Source of the DNA: JANNVZ01 sp046153915
Lineage (GTDB): Bacteria; Bacteroidota; Bacteroidia; Flavobacteriales_D; Sanyastnellaceae
DNA: 16,417 nt
Assembly (NCBI GenBank): GCA_046153915.1
Contig: JBJXFC010000404.1
Location: 1-16,417, forward strand
Direction of reading: 5' to 3'
The translations under genes were made by a program, and so were the position numbers. The notes under the pieces were generated by a model. The model had not been told where the DNA came from. It saw only the letters and a list, made by a program, of their open reading frames with translations, and searched no databases. Positions within the stretch are counted from its first letter, which is position 1. Every line of letters begins with the position of its first letter. Shown piece by piece: positions 7,573 through 15,525 of this stretch.

Positions 7573-7602
7573 AGCGTGCGGTAATCGTGCGCTTTTTTTT
7601 TT
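7573..7602 (+). terminator. intrinsic terminator after the DUF1761 gene
   Basis: The arms AGCGTGCG (7573-7580) and CGTGCGCT (7586-7593) form an 8-pair stem with two G-U wobbles around the loop GTAAT, followed by an unbroken run of T to 7602. It lies 60 bases after the stop codon and just before the next gene. Confidence 0.8.
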
Positions 7603-7630
7603 GAATAGTTGTGTATTTTAGCAAGGCCAT

Positions 7631-8497
7631 TTGAACTCAATACTTCAATTCACATATCGCATATCTGTCGCATTCTTCAAAGAATCGTTTTTAGTTCTGG
7701 GAGTTTGTTTTTCCATAAGTTCATTTGCGAGTTATAATCATTTGGAAAGGCAATTTGCAGATACCGTCAATATTCTGAACGATTATATGGAATGGCCATC
7801 AGTCAACTCATCCAACCAGGACCCAGCTTACGTTTTGCCTGTATTTCAAGGTGGAGATTACAGATTAAAGGATGAGATGCGAAAAGCACTCAATGCGCTT
7901 TTTTTCCAATTTGATCTTCAACAAAAAACGATGTTAGAAAGCAAATTGGTGCTCTGCATGGAAGTTGACAGCATGGGGAAAACTAAAAATCATTTCACGC
8001 ACTACACATATGGTCGTGACTTAGAAACCAATGATGCCATCTTGAATTTTGCAAAAAACATTGAGTTTAAAAAACCCGCGATGCGAGATGGATTGCCAAT
8101 TCCTATGAAAATTCGAATCCCGATTTATATTTATTATCCCGGAAATGGACTAAACATAAAACCAATGCCATATCCAGGCGGCGATTCCATCTACGGTTAC
8201 AATTTACCATCGCCTTCAACCAATAATCCTGCTGCGACAAAATCAGATACAACGCTTTACTATTTTAGAATTGTACTAAATGAATTCGGTGAGATTATGG
8301 AATTTAAACTTGAAAACATTCTAGGTAAGAAAAATCCTCAAGAAGTCCTTTATGCCAAAAGAATGATCAAATCCATTCATCATTTCAAAAATCAAGACTT
8401 CGAGACCTTTCAGAATAATACTCAGAGAATTCTGCTTTTCAGATTTGAAAATAATCGCATTCAAAGCGTTATAATGCGTCCCAGAGCTCAGTTTTAG
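7631..8497 (+). CDS. secreted/periplasmic protein with two TonB-C-like units
   Basis: The frame is closed by a stop at 7619, so the TTG at 7631 is the best start; it yields 288 residues with a hydrophobic signal segment (20-34). Residues about 66-168 follow the TonB C-terminal domain layout: LPVFQGGDYRL (compare P.FPGG), the strand SKLVLCMEVDSMGKTKN (V.F.V...G.V), the helix ETNDAILNFAKNI, and MRDGLPIPMKIRIPIYI, which matches the G.PV..R..IPI.F end. A second shorter unit, about 207-275, repeats strand-helix-strand: YYFRIVLNEFGEIMEFKL, YAKRMIKSIHHF, then NTQRILLFRFEN. There is no proline-rich linker or N-terminal ExbB/D-contact helix as in TonB itself. The gene is preceded by a terminator and followed 78 bases later by menI. 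A role in contacting outer-membrane receptors is only inference; homology itself is moderately supported. Confidence 0.7.
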   Translation: MNSILQFTYRISVAFFKESFLVLGVCFSISSFASYNHLERQFADTVNILNDYMEWPSVNSSNQDPAYVLPVFQGGDYRLKDEMRKALNALFFQFDLQQKTMLESKLVLCMEVDSMGKTKNHFTHYTYGRDLETNDAILNFAKNIEFKKPAMRDGLPIPMKIRIPIYIYYPGNGLNIKPMPYPGGDSIYGYNLPSPSTNNPAATKSDTTLYYFRIVLNEFGEIMEFKLENILGKKNPQEVLYAKRMIKSIHHFKNQDFETFQNNTQRILLFRFENNRIQSVIMRPRAQF

Positions 8498-8575
8498 ACT
8501 TATCTTGTATAATCAATAAAATCAGGCTCATTGTTTCATTCATCTTTCTAAATTTACTTACTTTTAAATAGAGCT

Positions 8576-8986
8576 ATGGACAATCCACTAGACATTTCAA
8601 ACTCCTTCAACGCAACCACACTCATGGGAATGCTGGGCATTGAATTCACACACGTAGAAATTGGTTACCTCGAAGCTACCATGCCTGTCGATCACCGCAC
8701 GCATCAACCTTTTGGACTCTTGCATGGTGGCGCCAGTGCTGCTCTTGCCGAAACACTGGGCAGTTTTGGATCTCATATGATGGTATCCGAAACGGGTGGA
8801 ATTGCTGTGGGAATTGAACTCAATATCAACCACGTTGGAAGCAAACGCCAAGGCATCGTAACCGGAAAAGCAAGAATCATCCATGCAGGTAAATCAACGC
8901 ATGTCTGGGGAATCGAAATTGTAGATGAAGAAGGAAAACTTCTTGCCACAAGCAGACTTACTGTTTTGATCAAGGCTTCCAAATAA
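8576..8986 (+). CDS. menI: hotdog-fold thioesterase, probable 1,4-dihydroxy-2-naphthoyl-CoA hydrolase
   Basis: The 136-residue protein is a single hotdog domain of the YdiI/MenI/PaaI type. The helix signature HQPFGLLHGGASAALAETLGS (43-63) contains the conserved HGG (50-52) and the catalytic acid Glu59. The later strands GKARIIHAGKSTHVWGIEI and the end SRLTVLIK are also typical. MenI removes CoA from DHNA-CoA in menaquinone synthesis. Many hotdog thioesterases are broad in specificity, so the symbol rests mainly on context: its TAA overlaps the ATG of menF (TAATG). A weak -7-like TACTTTTA at 8559-8566 lies only 9 bases before the ATG, too close to be trusted. Confidence 0.85.
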   Translation: MDNPLDISNSFNATTLMGMLGIEFTHVEIGYLEATMPVDHRTHQPFGLLHGGASAALAETLGSFGSHMMVSETGGIAVGIELNINHVGSKRQGIVTGKARIIHAGKSTHVWGIEIVDEEGKLLATSRLTVLIKASK

Positions 8987-9960
8987 TGCAATTGATCCAA
9001 ACATACAGCCGATCGCATTCTGAAAATATCCCAGTGCCAACAGGCGATTTTGCGCTGATCTCGAAGCCCGGATCGAATGAAATTTTCTATTTTGAGAACG
9101 GAGATAACTCCAATCCAATTGTAAGTTTTCGGTGCCATCCTTTCAAATCCGAAAACAACAAAAAGGATGCAGATATGAGTCGCGAACAACACCGCGAAAT
9201 CATTCTGAAAGCCCTCGAAGAGATGCAAAATCACAACTTCGCAAAGGTGGTAGTGAGCAGAACCAAACAAATTTCCATCAGCAAAACCCGCAGCGAATGG
9301 ATGTACGTCTTTCGCATCCTTTGCAATCGGTATCCTACAGCATGTATCAACTGGTTTTCGCATGGCAATGAAATGTGGATGGGCGCCACACCCGAACTTT
9401 TGTTAAGCAAAAAAGGAGGCAAATGGCATACAGTCTCCATCTCCGGAACCCAACCTTTCGATACGGCTATCCCTTTGGAAAACCATGCCTGGAAGGACAA
9501 AGAAATTCGCGAACAGGCCATCGTAACAGAATACATTACACGTGTGCTCCAGCAAGCTGGTGCAGCAAATGTGATTGCCAGTGCTCCTTATAATCTCAAC
9601 GCAGGAAGCCTTGTTCACATCAAGACCGAAATCACCTTCGAATTTGTTGGCGATACAAGCCACATCCTCCAGGCGCTGCATCCAACTCCAGCAGTTTGCG
9701 GATTTCCGCTGAAAGAATCGCTGGATTTTATCCTCACCCATGAGCCACATTCACGCGAATTGTATGCAGGCTATTTTGGTATGCTGCAAGACAATGGCGA
9801 TGCCGACTATTTCGTCAATTTACGCTGTATGCGCATTTTGCCCGATCATCTCACACTTTATGCAGGCGGAGGAATTGTTCCCGGATCTGATCCAGAGAAA
9901 GAATGGGAAGAAACGGAAAAAAAAATGGAAGTGATGTTGTCAGTAGTTCAAAGTGCCTGA
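8986..9960 (+). CDS. menF: isochorismate synthase
   Basis: The 324-residue protein is a chorismate-binding enzyme that converts chorismate to isochorismate, the first step of menaquinone synthesis. It shows Lys87 in FAKVVVSR (the water-activating base position), WMGATPELLL (131-140), VSISGTQPF (150-158), LVHIKTEI (209-216), the HPTPAVCGFPL loop (232-242), RELYAGYFG (257-265) and GGGIVPGSDPEKEWEET (294-310) with the metal-binding glutamates. VHIKTEI and the Lys87 context favour isochorismate synthase over anthranilate or aminodeoxychorismate synthase. The protein is short: only about 80 residues precede Lys87 where E. coli MenF has about 190, a reduction I believe is common in Bacteroidota. 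The gene is coupled to menI, but menD, menB, menE and menA do not follow; the next gene is an unrelated membrane protein 139 bases away. Confidence 0.9.
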   Translation: MQLIQTYSRSHSENIPVPTGDFALISKPGSNEIFYFENGDNSNPIVSFRCHPFKSENNKKDADMSREQHREIILKALEEMQNHNFAKVVVSRTKQISISKTRSEWMYVFRILCNRYPTACINWFSHGNEMWMGATPELLLSKKGGKWHTVSISGTQPFDTAIPLENHAWKDKEIREQAIVTEYITRVLQQAGAANVIASAPYNLNAGSLVHIKTEITFEFVGDTSHILQALHPTPAVCGFPLKESLDFILTHEPHSRELYAGYFGMLQDNGDADYFVNLRCMRILPDHLTLYAGGGIVPGSDPEKEWEETEKKMEVMLSVVQSA

Positions 9961-10099
9961 AATCCATAACCTGAATGCGTTCGAACTTTTTCGCACACGC
10001 AGGCGATACATCATATAAAAACGTCAATTCACTCCACCCGATTTACAATTCAATTCTTATTCTGATTTGTTGAAGCGAAAGTTCAATTAGGATTGCCTT

Positions 10100-10900
10100 A
10101 TGATTTCCTTTATCCAGCAACTGCGAGAACGCAATGAAACGATGTATTACTTCGGACTAATTTGTCTGATTGCAGCCATAGTATTTTTAATTCTCTCAAA
10201 AGTTTCGAATGTTCAGGTCAATAATGTGAGTGCATGGATCAAACCTTTCAAGTTTGCTTTTTCAACTTTTCTATTCGCATGGGCCATGCTTTGGTATTGC
10301 AGTTATCTACCCGATTTTAATGTGCGTATTTTTAATTGGTCAATCATCATTCTACTCGGATTTGAAATTGTGTACATAGCTCTCCAGGCTTATCGCGGAC
10401 AGCTATCCCATTTTAATGTGAGCACACCATGTTACTCGGCCATGTACTCAATGATGGCTTTGGCGGCCACCGTTGTTACGATATATACTGCTTACGTAGC
10501 TTATTTATTCTTCAAGAATGACTTTGCGGATTTGCCGGATTATTACGTCTGGTCTATTCGTCTTGCGCTAATCATTTTTGTTATTTTTTCATTCGAAGGA
10601 TTTGTAATGGGATCGCGCATGTCTCACACCATTGGCGGCGCCGATGGCAGCCCGGGAATTCCGCTTGTTCATTGGAGCACAAAATTTGGAGATCCACGTG
10701 TGGCTCATTTTATCGGTATGCACGCATTGCAGATTCTTCCGCTCATATCATTTTATATTCTGAAAAACACAAAAGCGACCTTTATTCTGGGTATCCTTTA
10801 TTTCTTCCTCGCCATTTTTACGCTTGTTCTGGCCTTGCAAGGAAAACCTCTTTTCAGAGATAAAAATCCAGAGAGAAATGGAAGTGGCATAACTGAATAG
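10100..10900 (+). CDS. conserved seven-helix membrane protein of unknown function
   Basis: The 266-residue protein has about seven hydrophobic segments: 15-33, 49-69, 78-97, 113-138, 150-170, 203-221 and 225-247. Two blocks look strongly conserved. The first is SAWIKPFKFAFSTFLFAWAM (44-63). The second is MSHTIGGADGSPGIPLVHWS (174-193) followed by KFGDPRVAHFIGMHALQILPL (195-215). I recall the same blocks, with variations, in uncharacterised membrane proteins of several phyla, but no named Pfam family. His176, His191, His203 and His208 are grouped near or in membrane segments and could bind metal or haem; that is speculation. The C-terminal tail is polar. It lies between menF and the T9SS cargo pair with gaps on both sides, so it is probably its own transcription unit. 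Confidence 0.8.
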   Translation: MISFIQQLRERNETMYYFGLICLIAAIVFLILSKVSNVQVNNVSAWIKPFKFAFSTFLFAWAMLWYCSYLPDFNVRIFNWSIIILLGFEIVYIALQAYRGQLSHFNVSTPCYSAMYSMMALAATVVTIYTAYVAYLFFKNDFADLPDYYVWSIRLALIIFVIFSFEGFVMGSRMSHTIGGADGSPGIPLVHWSTKFGDPRVAHFIGMHALQILPLISFYILKNTKATFILGILYFFLAIFTLVLALQGKPLFRDKNPERNGSGITE

Positions 10901-11024
10901 TTCAGGCTTTTGAAGCTTTGGTCAGAGACTTGATTTAACATGGGGATAAAATTTCCGTAACACCTCATTGTTTATCAACAGTTTATACACGCTTTGGTGA
11001 GTAACATGGACTCCAAGATTCCCG

Positions 11025-11032
11025 TATATTTG
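11025..11032 (+). promoter_or_regulatory. Bacteroidota -7 box upstream of the secreted protein gene
   Basis: TATATTTG is an exact match to TAnnTTTG. Transcription would begin near 11039, which fits the ATG at 11070 with a leader of about 30 bases and argues against the in-frame TTG at 11037. The nearest TTTG upstream (10993-10996) is 28 bases away instead of about 19, so the -33 element is missing or weak. Confidence 0.5.
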
Positions 11033-11069
11033 TTTCTTGTTGAACCCTTACAATCACCAATTTAGACGC

Positions 11070-11729
11070 ATGTTTAAAAACCTGTTTGGAGTTACCTTGT
11101 TTTTATTCGCTACAATGTCGGCATCATGGGCTGTGAACTACACTTTCACACCTTCCTCTTCTTACACTGGTTCTTTGGAAATGGATGTTTATACTGAACA
11201 CCAGATCAATGTTTACCATGATCTGAGCGATAGTGCCTATATATCCTGGCGCCTTATTGAAGATGATTATCCCGAAGGCTGGGATGTTCAGTTGTGCGAC
11301 TGGCAACATTGTTATAGTTACCTGCCTTTTATTGGGAATATGTTGGGTGTTGGAGTTGGTGGTTCAGGTTACGTGAGACTACTGGTTAATCCCATGAATA
11401 TTCCGGGAACAGGTCACATTCAATTCTGGATTTATCCCACAGGCAACATGGACGCCCATGTGGACATCGATTTTTATCTGAATACAGTTGTAGCCAACAT
11501 TGCGCCATCAGCAGAACCAGAAACAACAGTCTATTGCAATTCTTCAGGTCATTTGACTTTAAAGAACGCTCCCCCGGGATTAACAAACATGTATGATATC
11601 CGTGGTTGTCTTATCGATTCATGGAAAATAAATTCCAACCTGCACACAGAAACAATTTTAGAAAAAAACAATCAGGTATATCTCATCCAAACTGCGGATG
11701 GCAAGACATACCGCCTTTTTATTCCTTAG
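11070..11729 (+). CDS. small secreted protein, probable T9SS-related
   Basis: The frame is open from 11037, but the ATG at 11070 starts a clean signal peptide (MFKNLFGVTLFLFATMSASWA, cut before VNYTF), so I use it; the product has 219 residues. Residues 24-140 look like one beta-sandwich: FTPSSSYTGSLEMDVYTEHQ, then ISWRLIEDDYPEGWDVQLCDWQHCY with Cys76 and Cys81 likely disulphide-bonded, GGSGYVRLLVNPMNIPGTGHI and QFWIYPTG. I recall this domain, with the PEGW, C....C and NP..IPGTG features, in secreted proteins of Flavobacteriales; it has no function I know. Residues 160-219 (MYDIRGCLIDSWKI ... NQVYLIQTADGKTYRLFIP) resemble a divergent type A sorting domain, but without the usual YPNPA start. 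The gene ends 33 bases before the C25 protease and probably shares its mRNA. Confidence 0.75.
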   Translation: MFKNLFGVTLFLFATMSASWAVNYTFTPSSSYTGSLEMDVYTEHQINVYHDLSDSAYISWRLIEDDYPEGWDVQLCDWQHCYSYLPFIGNMLGVGVGGSGYVRLLVNPMNIPGTGHIQFWIYPTGNMDAHVDIDFYLNTVVANIAPSAEPETTVYCNSSGHLTLKNAPPGLTNMYDIRGCLIDSWKINSNLHTETILEKNNQVYLIQTADGKTYRLFIP

Positions 11730-11762
11730 AAACCAAGCAAATTTAATAAACCGCCAGTGAGA

Positions 11763-14700
11763 ATGAAATCTACCAAACTGATGTTGCTTATCGCATTGTC
11801 GATAGCAGCATTTACATCAAACGCCCAAAACACAATTCAGATTATCGATGAGTCTGCAACGCAGATTCACCTTACTTGCGAGGTCGATGGTATTCACACC
11901 GCCGAGACCAGCGCAGGTGTGGTAATTCGCCTCGATAAAGGCACAGAAATACTACAGGCCGGAAATCCCGACTTGCCTAAACTCACCACTGCGCTTATCG
12001 TAGACGATAGCCGCGCTATGGCAATTGAAATCGTGTCATCGGAATACGTGGAATACACCAACATCAGTGTTGCTCCTTCCAAAGGAAATTTATTGCGCAC
12101 AGTTGATCCCAATTCAATTCCATACACCTACAGTGGAGTGTATGAAACAAATGCGTTTTTCCCAGGCGAACTCGCTTCTTTGGGAGATGCATATGTGCAA
12201 GGTCAATACCGCGGACAGAGTTTGCACTTTTACCCTGTGCAATACAATCCGATAACACAAATTGTACGCGTCTATAGTTCCATCGAATTAAATGTTGTGA
12301 GCACCGATGTTGAAGGTGAAAACCAACTACCTTCAGCTGTTCCGGCGACAATCAATGCAACCATGCGCGACGTTTACAAATCGCACTTTATCAATTACGA
12401 TTTTAATGCCGATCGCTACGATGCCATTTCAGAAATTGGCGATATGCTTGTGATCTACGATGCAGAATACCTCGAAGAATTGCAACCGTGGATTGAGTGG
12501 AAAACAGAAAAAGGAATCAAAGTAATTATGCAGGATGTTGCAGAAATCAATTCGATTTCAGCCATCAACAATTTCTTAAGTGACTATTATGCCGAGAATG
12601 GATTGACCTATCTTGTTTTAGTAGGAGATGAAGACCAGGTTCCGTCAGAATTGTTGAACAACAGCGGCGGTCAGGGCTATTGCGATCCTTGTTATGGCTA
12701 TGTATCAGGTAACGACAGTTATGTTGAATTTTTTGTTGGTCGTTTGCTCGTTCATCAGGATAACGAACTTCCTGCTGTGATTGATAAAATTCTGGAGTAC
12801 GAAAAAAACCCAAATACGGCATTGGATTGGTTCAGTGTTGCGATGGGAATTGGATCCAATGAAGGCGATGGATTTGGTGATGACAATCAGGCCGACTGGC
12901 AGCACAACAACGGTATTAAAGAAGAATTACTAGGCTACACCTATACCGAAGTCTGGGAAAAATACGACGGCAGTCACAGTGCCGATTCTCCATCGGGTGG
13001 TGTCACAGCAGATGGAAGTGGAAGTCCTTCGGCTGCATCCTTGACTACTGTCATCAATGATGGATGTTCGCTCATCAATTATACCGGCCATGGCGCACAC
13101 AACCTAATTGTAACTGGTTCATATACGAATACACAAATCAACGAACTAGATAACCATGGTTTTTATCCTTTCTTTATAGTAGTGGGTTGCTGTACAGGCG
13201 ACTTCGACGATGACGATGCAAGTGGCGATACCTTTGGTGAAGCATGGATGAAGTGTCCAACAGGAAATTATGATTCCCCTACAGGCGGTATTGGTGGTTC
13301 ATTCAGCTCGGTTTATCAATCATGGGCTCCACCTATGGAAGGCCAGGATGAGATGAATGCTGTAATTACTGCTTCCTCACAAGCTGGGAATACACGTCAC
13401 ACATTTGGAAGCATTCACTACCATGGTTGCCACGGAATGAATGACGAATATGGCAGCGCTGGTGATGAAATGACAGACACATGGATTCTGATGGCCGATC
13501 CAACCATTCAATTGCGCACGGCGTATCCAACTCAAATTACGGCCACTCATCCAGCTACAGGATTTTTTGGCATGAGTGAAATTACTATTCAATGCAATAC
13601 CAACGAAGCCATGGTTGCACTCACTTTTGAAGGTGAGATCATTGCCACAGGAATAGTAGTCAACAACAGTGTAACACTCTCATTTGATGCAATCACAACA
13701 CCTGGAAATATTCTTGTAACCATCACTTCATTCAATACCATCCCGTACCAGGCTACCATCGAAATGATTGCTGCAGAAGGGCCGTATGTTGTGAATAATA
13801 GTCAGACGGTGCATGATGTACAAGGCAACAACGACGGCGATGCTGATTACAGTGAAATCATAACACTCGACATCCCTGCAGAAAATGTGGGTGTTGAAGA
13901 TGCTGTGAATGTTGTTGGAACACTTTCGACAGACAACAGCGCAATCGTACTTGATGACGCCACGCACAACTATGGTGACATCGCAATGGGAGCAACAGGA
14001 GATGGTACAGATGGCTATCAGTTTCACATCAATGGATACATCGAAGATCAAACAGTAGTTTTGTTTACTATCACCTTCACAGATGACAATGGCAACACCT
14101 GGGAACAAAATTTCTCAGTGATTATCAGTGCTCCCGTTATTGTTTGTGCCCCTGCACTTACCTATGACGATTCTGCGGAGAACAACAATGGACGTATGGA
14201 TCCGGGAGAAACAGTCCTGATTACTGTTCCTGTAACAAACGACGGACACGCAGCTACAGCCACCGATATGCTTGTTACGCTTACGGAAGACTCACCTTAT
14301 CTTACGATTACAACATCTTCAGTTATCATTCCACCAGTTGCTGCAGAGGGTGCAGGATTGGCCATTTTCACAGCAGAAGTTGCTGCAGATTGTCCACAGA
14401 ATGCTCCGGTGAATTTTACAGTAAATACAAGCAGCGATTATTATGGCAGTGATTGTGCATATGAGAAAAACATGAACCAGATTGTGGAAGATTGGGAAAC
14501 GGGCGACATATCGCAATACCCCTGGGTGATGGAAGACGAAGTGGAGTGGTTTGTAACTCCGCTGAATCCATTTGCAGGTGAAAACTGCATGCAAAGTGGT
14601 GATATCAGCAACAACGGCATTACCACCCTCAAATTGACCATCGATGTGCTCGAGGCAGGCAATGTAGAATTTGCTTACCGCACCGATTGTGATGCGCTCG

Positions 14701-15173
14701 ACATGTTGAAATTCCGCATTGGAACCGCAACCTTGGGCCAGTTTGGTGGCGACAATGAATGGACAACAGTGAGTTATCCTATCAGCACAGGCACGCGTGT
14801 TTTGCGTTGGATTTATGACAAAGATCCTGCAGCTTCACTTGGTGCAGATGCAGTCTGGATCGACGACATCATTCTACCTAATATGAACGTGATAAGTGTG
14901 GTGGAAGAAACTGAAACCACGGAAGGAATGGACATTTATCCTAATCCCGCAAATGACAGAGCTACGCTCGAATTCGTCAATGGCACTGCAGGTGAAGTGA
15001 GCATCACTATCGAAAACATGTTGGGAGAAATTGTTTATCAGTCGGATAAAACGAATATGCCTCTGGGCACACAATTCATCCAACTGGATACTCAGGCCTG
15101 GGCTTCTGGATTGTATGTGGTGAATGTCTTGACACCTTCAGGCAATAAGACTATGAAAATGATTCGGAAATAG
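11763..15173 (+). CDS. gingipain-like C25 cysteine protease, T9SS cargo
   Basis: I take the ATG at 11763 instead of the GTG at 11757; it opens the signal peptide (1-21, cut before QNTI), giving 1136 residues. Residues about 25-200 are a C25-type propeptide. The protease domain spans about 226-588: MLVIYDAEYLEELQPWIEWK, LVLVGDEDQVP, catalytic His443 in NYTGHGAHN, catalytic Cys476 in VVGCCTGDF, and the closing LMADPTIQL. Beta-sandwich domains follow at about 590-670, 675-790 and 790-905 (NNNGRMDPGETVLITVPVTN). Residues 908-1040 form a jelly roll like the gingipain cleaved-adhesin domain (WETGDISQYPW ... WIDDIILP). Residues 1056-1136 are a type A sorting domain: DIYPNPANDRATLEF, then GLYVVNVLTPSGNKTMKMI. 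It should be exported by T9SS and anchored or released at the surface. Residue 477 is a second Cys beside the catalytic one, and an acidic insert (DFDDDDASGD) follows. Confidence 0.92.
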   Translation: MKSTKLMLLIALSIAAFTSNAQNTIQIIDESATQIHLTCEVDGIHTAETSAGVVIRLDKGTEILQAGNPDLPKLTTALIVDDSRAMAIEIVSSEYVEYTNISVAPSKGNLLRTVDPNSIPYTYSGVYETNAFFPGELASLGDAYVQGQYRGQSLHFYPVQYNPITQIVRVYSSIELNVVSTDVEGENQLPSAVPATINATMRDVYKSHFINYDFNADRYDAISEIGDMLVIYDAEYLEELQPWIEWKTEKGIKVIMQDVAEINSISAINNFLSDYYAENGLTYLVLVGDEDQVPSELLNNSGGQGYCDPCYGYVSGNDSYVEFFVGRLLVHQDNELPAVIDKILEYEKNPNTALDWFSVAMGIGSNEGDGFGDDNQADWQHNNGIKEELLGYTYTEVWEKYDGSHSADSPSGGVTADGSGSPSAASLTTVINDGCSLINYTGHGAHNLIVTGSYTNTQINELDNHGFYPFFIVVGCCTGDFDDDDASGDTFGEAWMKCPTGNYDSPTGGIGGSFSSVYQSWAPPMEGQDEMNAVITASSQAGNTRHTFGSIHYHGCHGMNDEYGSAGDEMTDTWILMADPTIQLRTAYPTQITATHPATGFFGMSEITIQCNTNEAMVALTFEGEIIATGIVVNNSVTLSFDAITTPGNILVTITSFNTIPYQATIEMIAAEGPYVVNNSQTVHDVQGNNDGDADYSEIITLDIPAENVGVEDAVNVVGTLSTDNSAIVLDDATHNYGDIAMGATGDGTDGYQFHINGYIEDQTVVLFTITFTDDNGNTWEQNFSVIISAPVIVCAPALTYDDSAENNNGRMDPGETVLITVPVTNDGHAATATDMLVTLTEDSPYLTITTSSVIIPPVAAEGAGLAIFTAEVAADCPQNAPVNFTVNTSSDYYGSDCAYEKNMNQIVEDWETGDISQYPWVMEDEVEWFVTPLNPFAGENCMQSGDISNNGITTLKLTIDVLEAGNVEFAYRTDCDALDMLKFRIGTATLGQFGGDNEWTTVSYPISTGTRVLRWIYDKDPAASLGADAVWIDDIILPNMNVISVVEETETTEGMDIYPNPANDRATLEFVNGTAGEVSITIENMLGEIVYQSDKTNMPLGTQFIQLDTQAWASGLYVVNVLTPSGNKTMKMIRK

Positions 15174-15195
15174 TGTTTTCCCAAATAGCGTTTTT

Positions 15196-15228
15196 AAAAA
15201 CCGTCGGTACAACCGGCGGTTTTTTTTT
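15196..15228 (+). terminator. strong intrinsic terminator, probably bidirectional
   Basis: The arms ACCGTCGG (15200-15207) and CCGGCGGT (15213-15220) pair over 8 bases with one wobble around the loop TACAA; flanking A and T runs lengthen the stem. T continues to 15228 on the plus strand, ending the protease gene 23 bases after its stop. Read from the minus strand the same hairpin is followed by five T (complement of 15195-15199 region), so it can also end the convergent gene at 15274. Confidence 0.88.
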
Positions 15229-15273
15229 GATACATGTGATCGAAACGACAAAAGGCATGAATGTCCGTATTAC

Positions 15274-15525
15274 TTAGTCCTCTTTAGGACCTTCCTCTTT
15301 CGCGGATTCAGGCGAATCGGTATCTTCAAGTGTGGCTTTCACGTTGTTTTTATCGACATCGTTTTGCTCCTTCAAAGTTGGTTCAACCTCATCGTCGGGT
15401 CGAACACTCTTTTTCTGATTTGGATCGCTGGGATCAGGTTTGAGCGTATTGTAATCCTGATTTGTTTTTGGATCTGTCAAACCATCGTTCTTAAACTTTC
15501 GGTTTGGTTTTTCTGTATTGCCCAT
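15274..15525 (-). CDS. small acidic, probably disordered protein
   Basis: The 83-residue product starting MGNTEKPNRKFKND is made almost only of charged and polar residues with several prolines (NTLKPDPSDPNQKKSV, LEDTDSPESAKEEGPKED) and has no hydrophobic core, signal peptide or membrane segment. It should be an unfolded cytosolic protein. The frame can be extended to ATG 15552 or TTG 15567; I prefer 15525 because the extra residues (MLHPKAKFT) differ in character, but 15552 cannot be excluded. It is convergent with the protease gene and shares its terminator. I do not recognise the family. The coherent composition and clean terminator behind it support a real gene. Confidence 0.55.
   Translation of the reverse strand: MGNTEKPNRKFKNDGLTDPKTNQDYNTLKPDPSDPNQKKSVRPDDEVEPTLKEQNDVDKNNVKATLEDTDSPESAKEEGPKED

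Noticed and set aside
8773..9363. A 196-codon minus-strand frame across the menI-menF junction
   Set aside because: Both plus-strand genes carry catalytic motifs in the right order; the antisense frame spans two unrelated genes and has no start context or known domain.
11037..11069. TTG start for the small secreted protein, adding 11 residues
   Set aside because: It would lie before the expected transcription start of the TATATTTG promoter and in front of a complete signal peptide; the ATG at 11070 is better.
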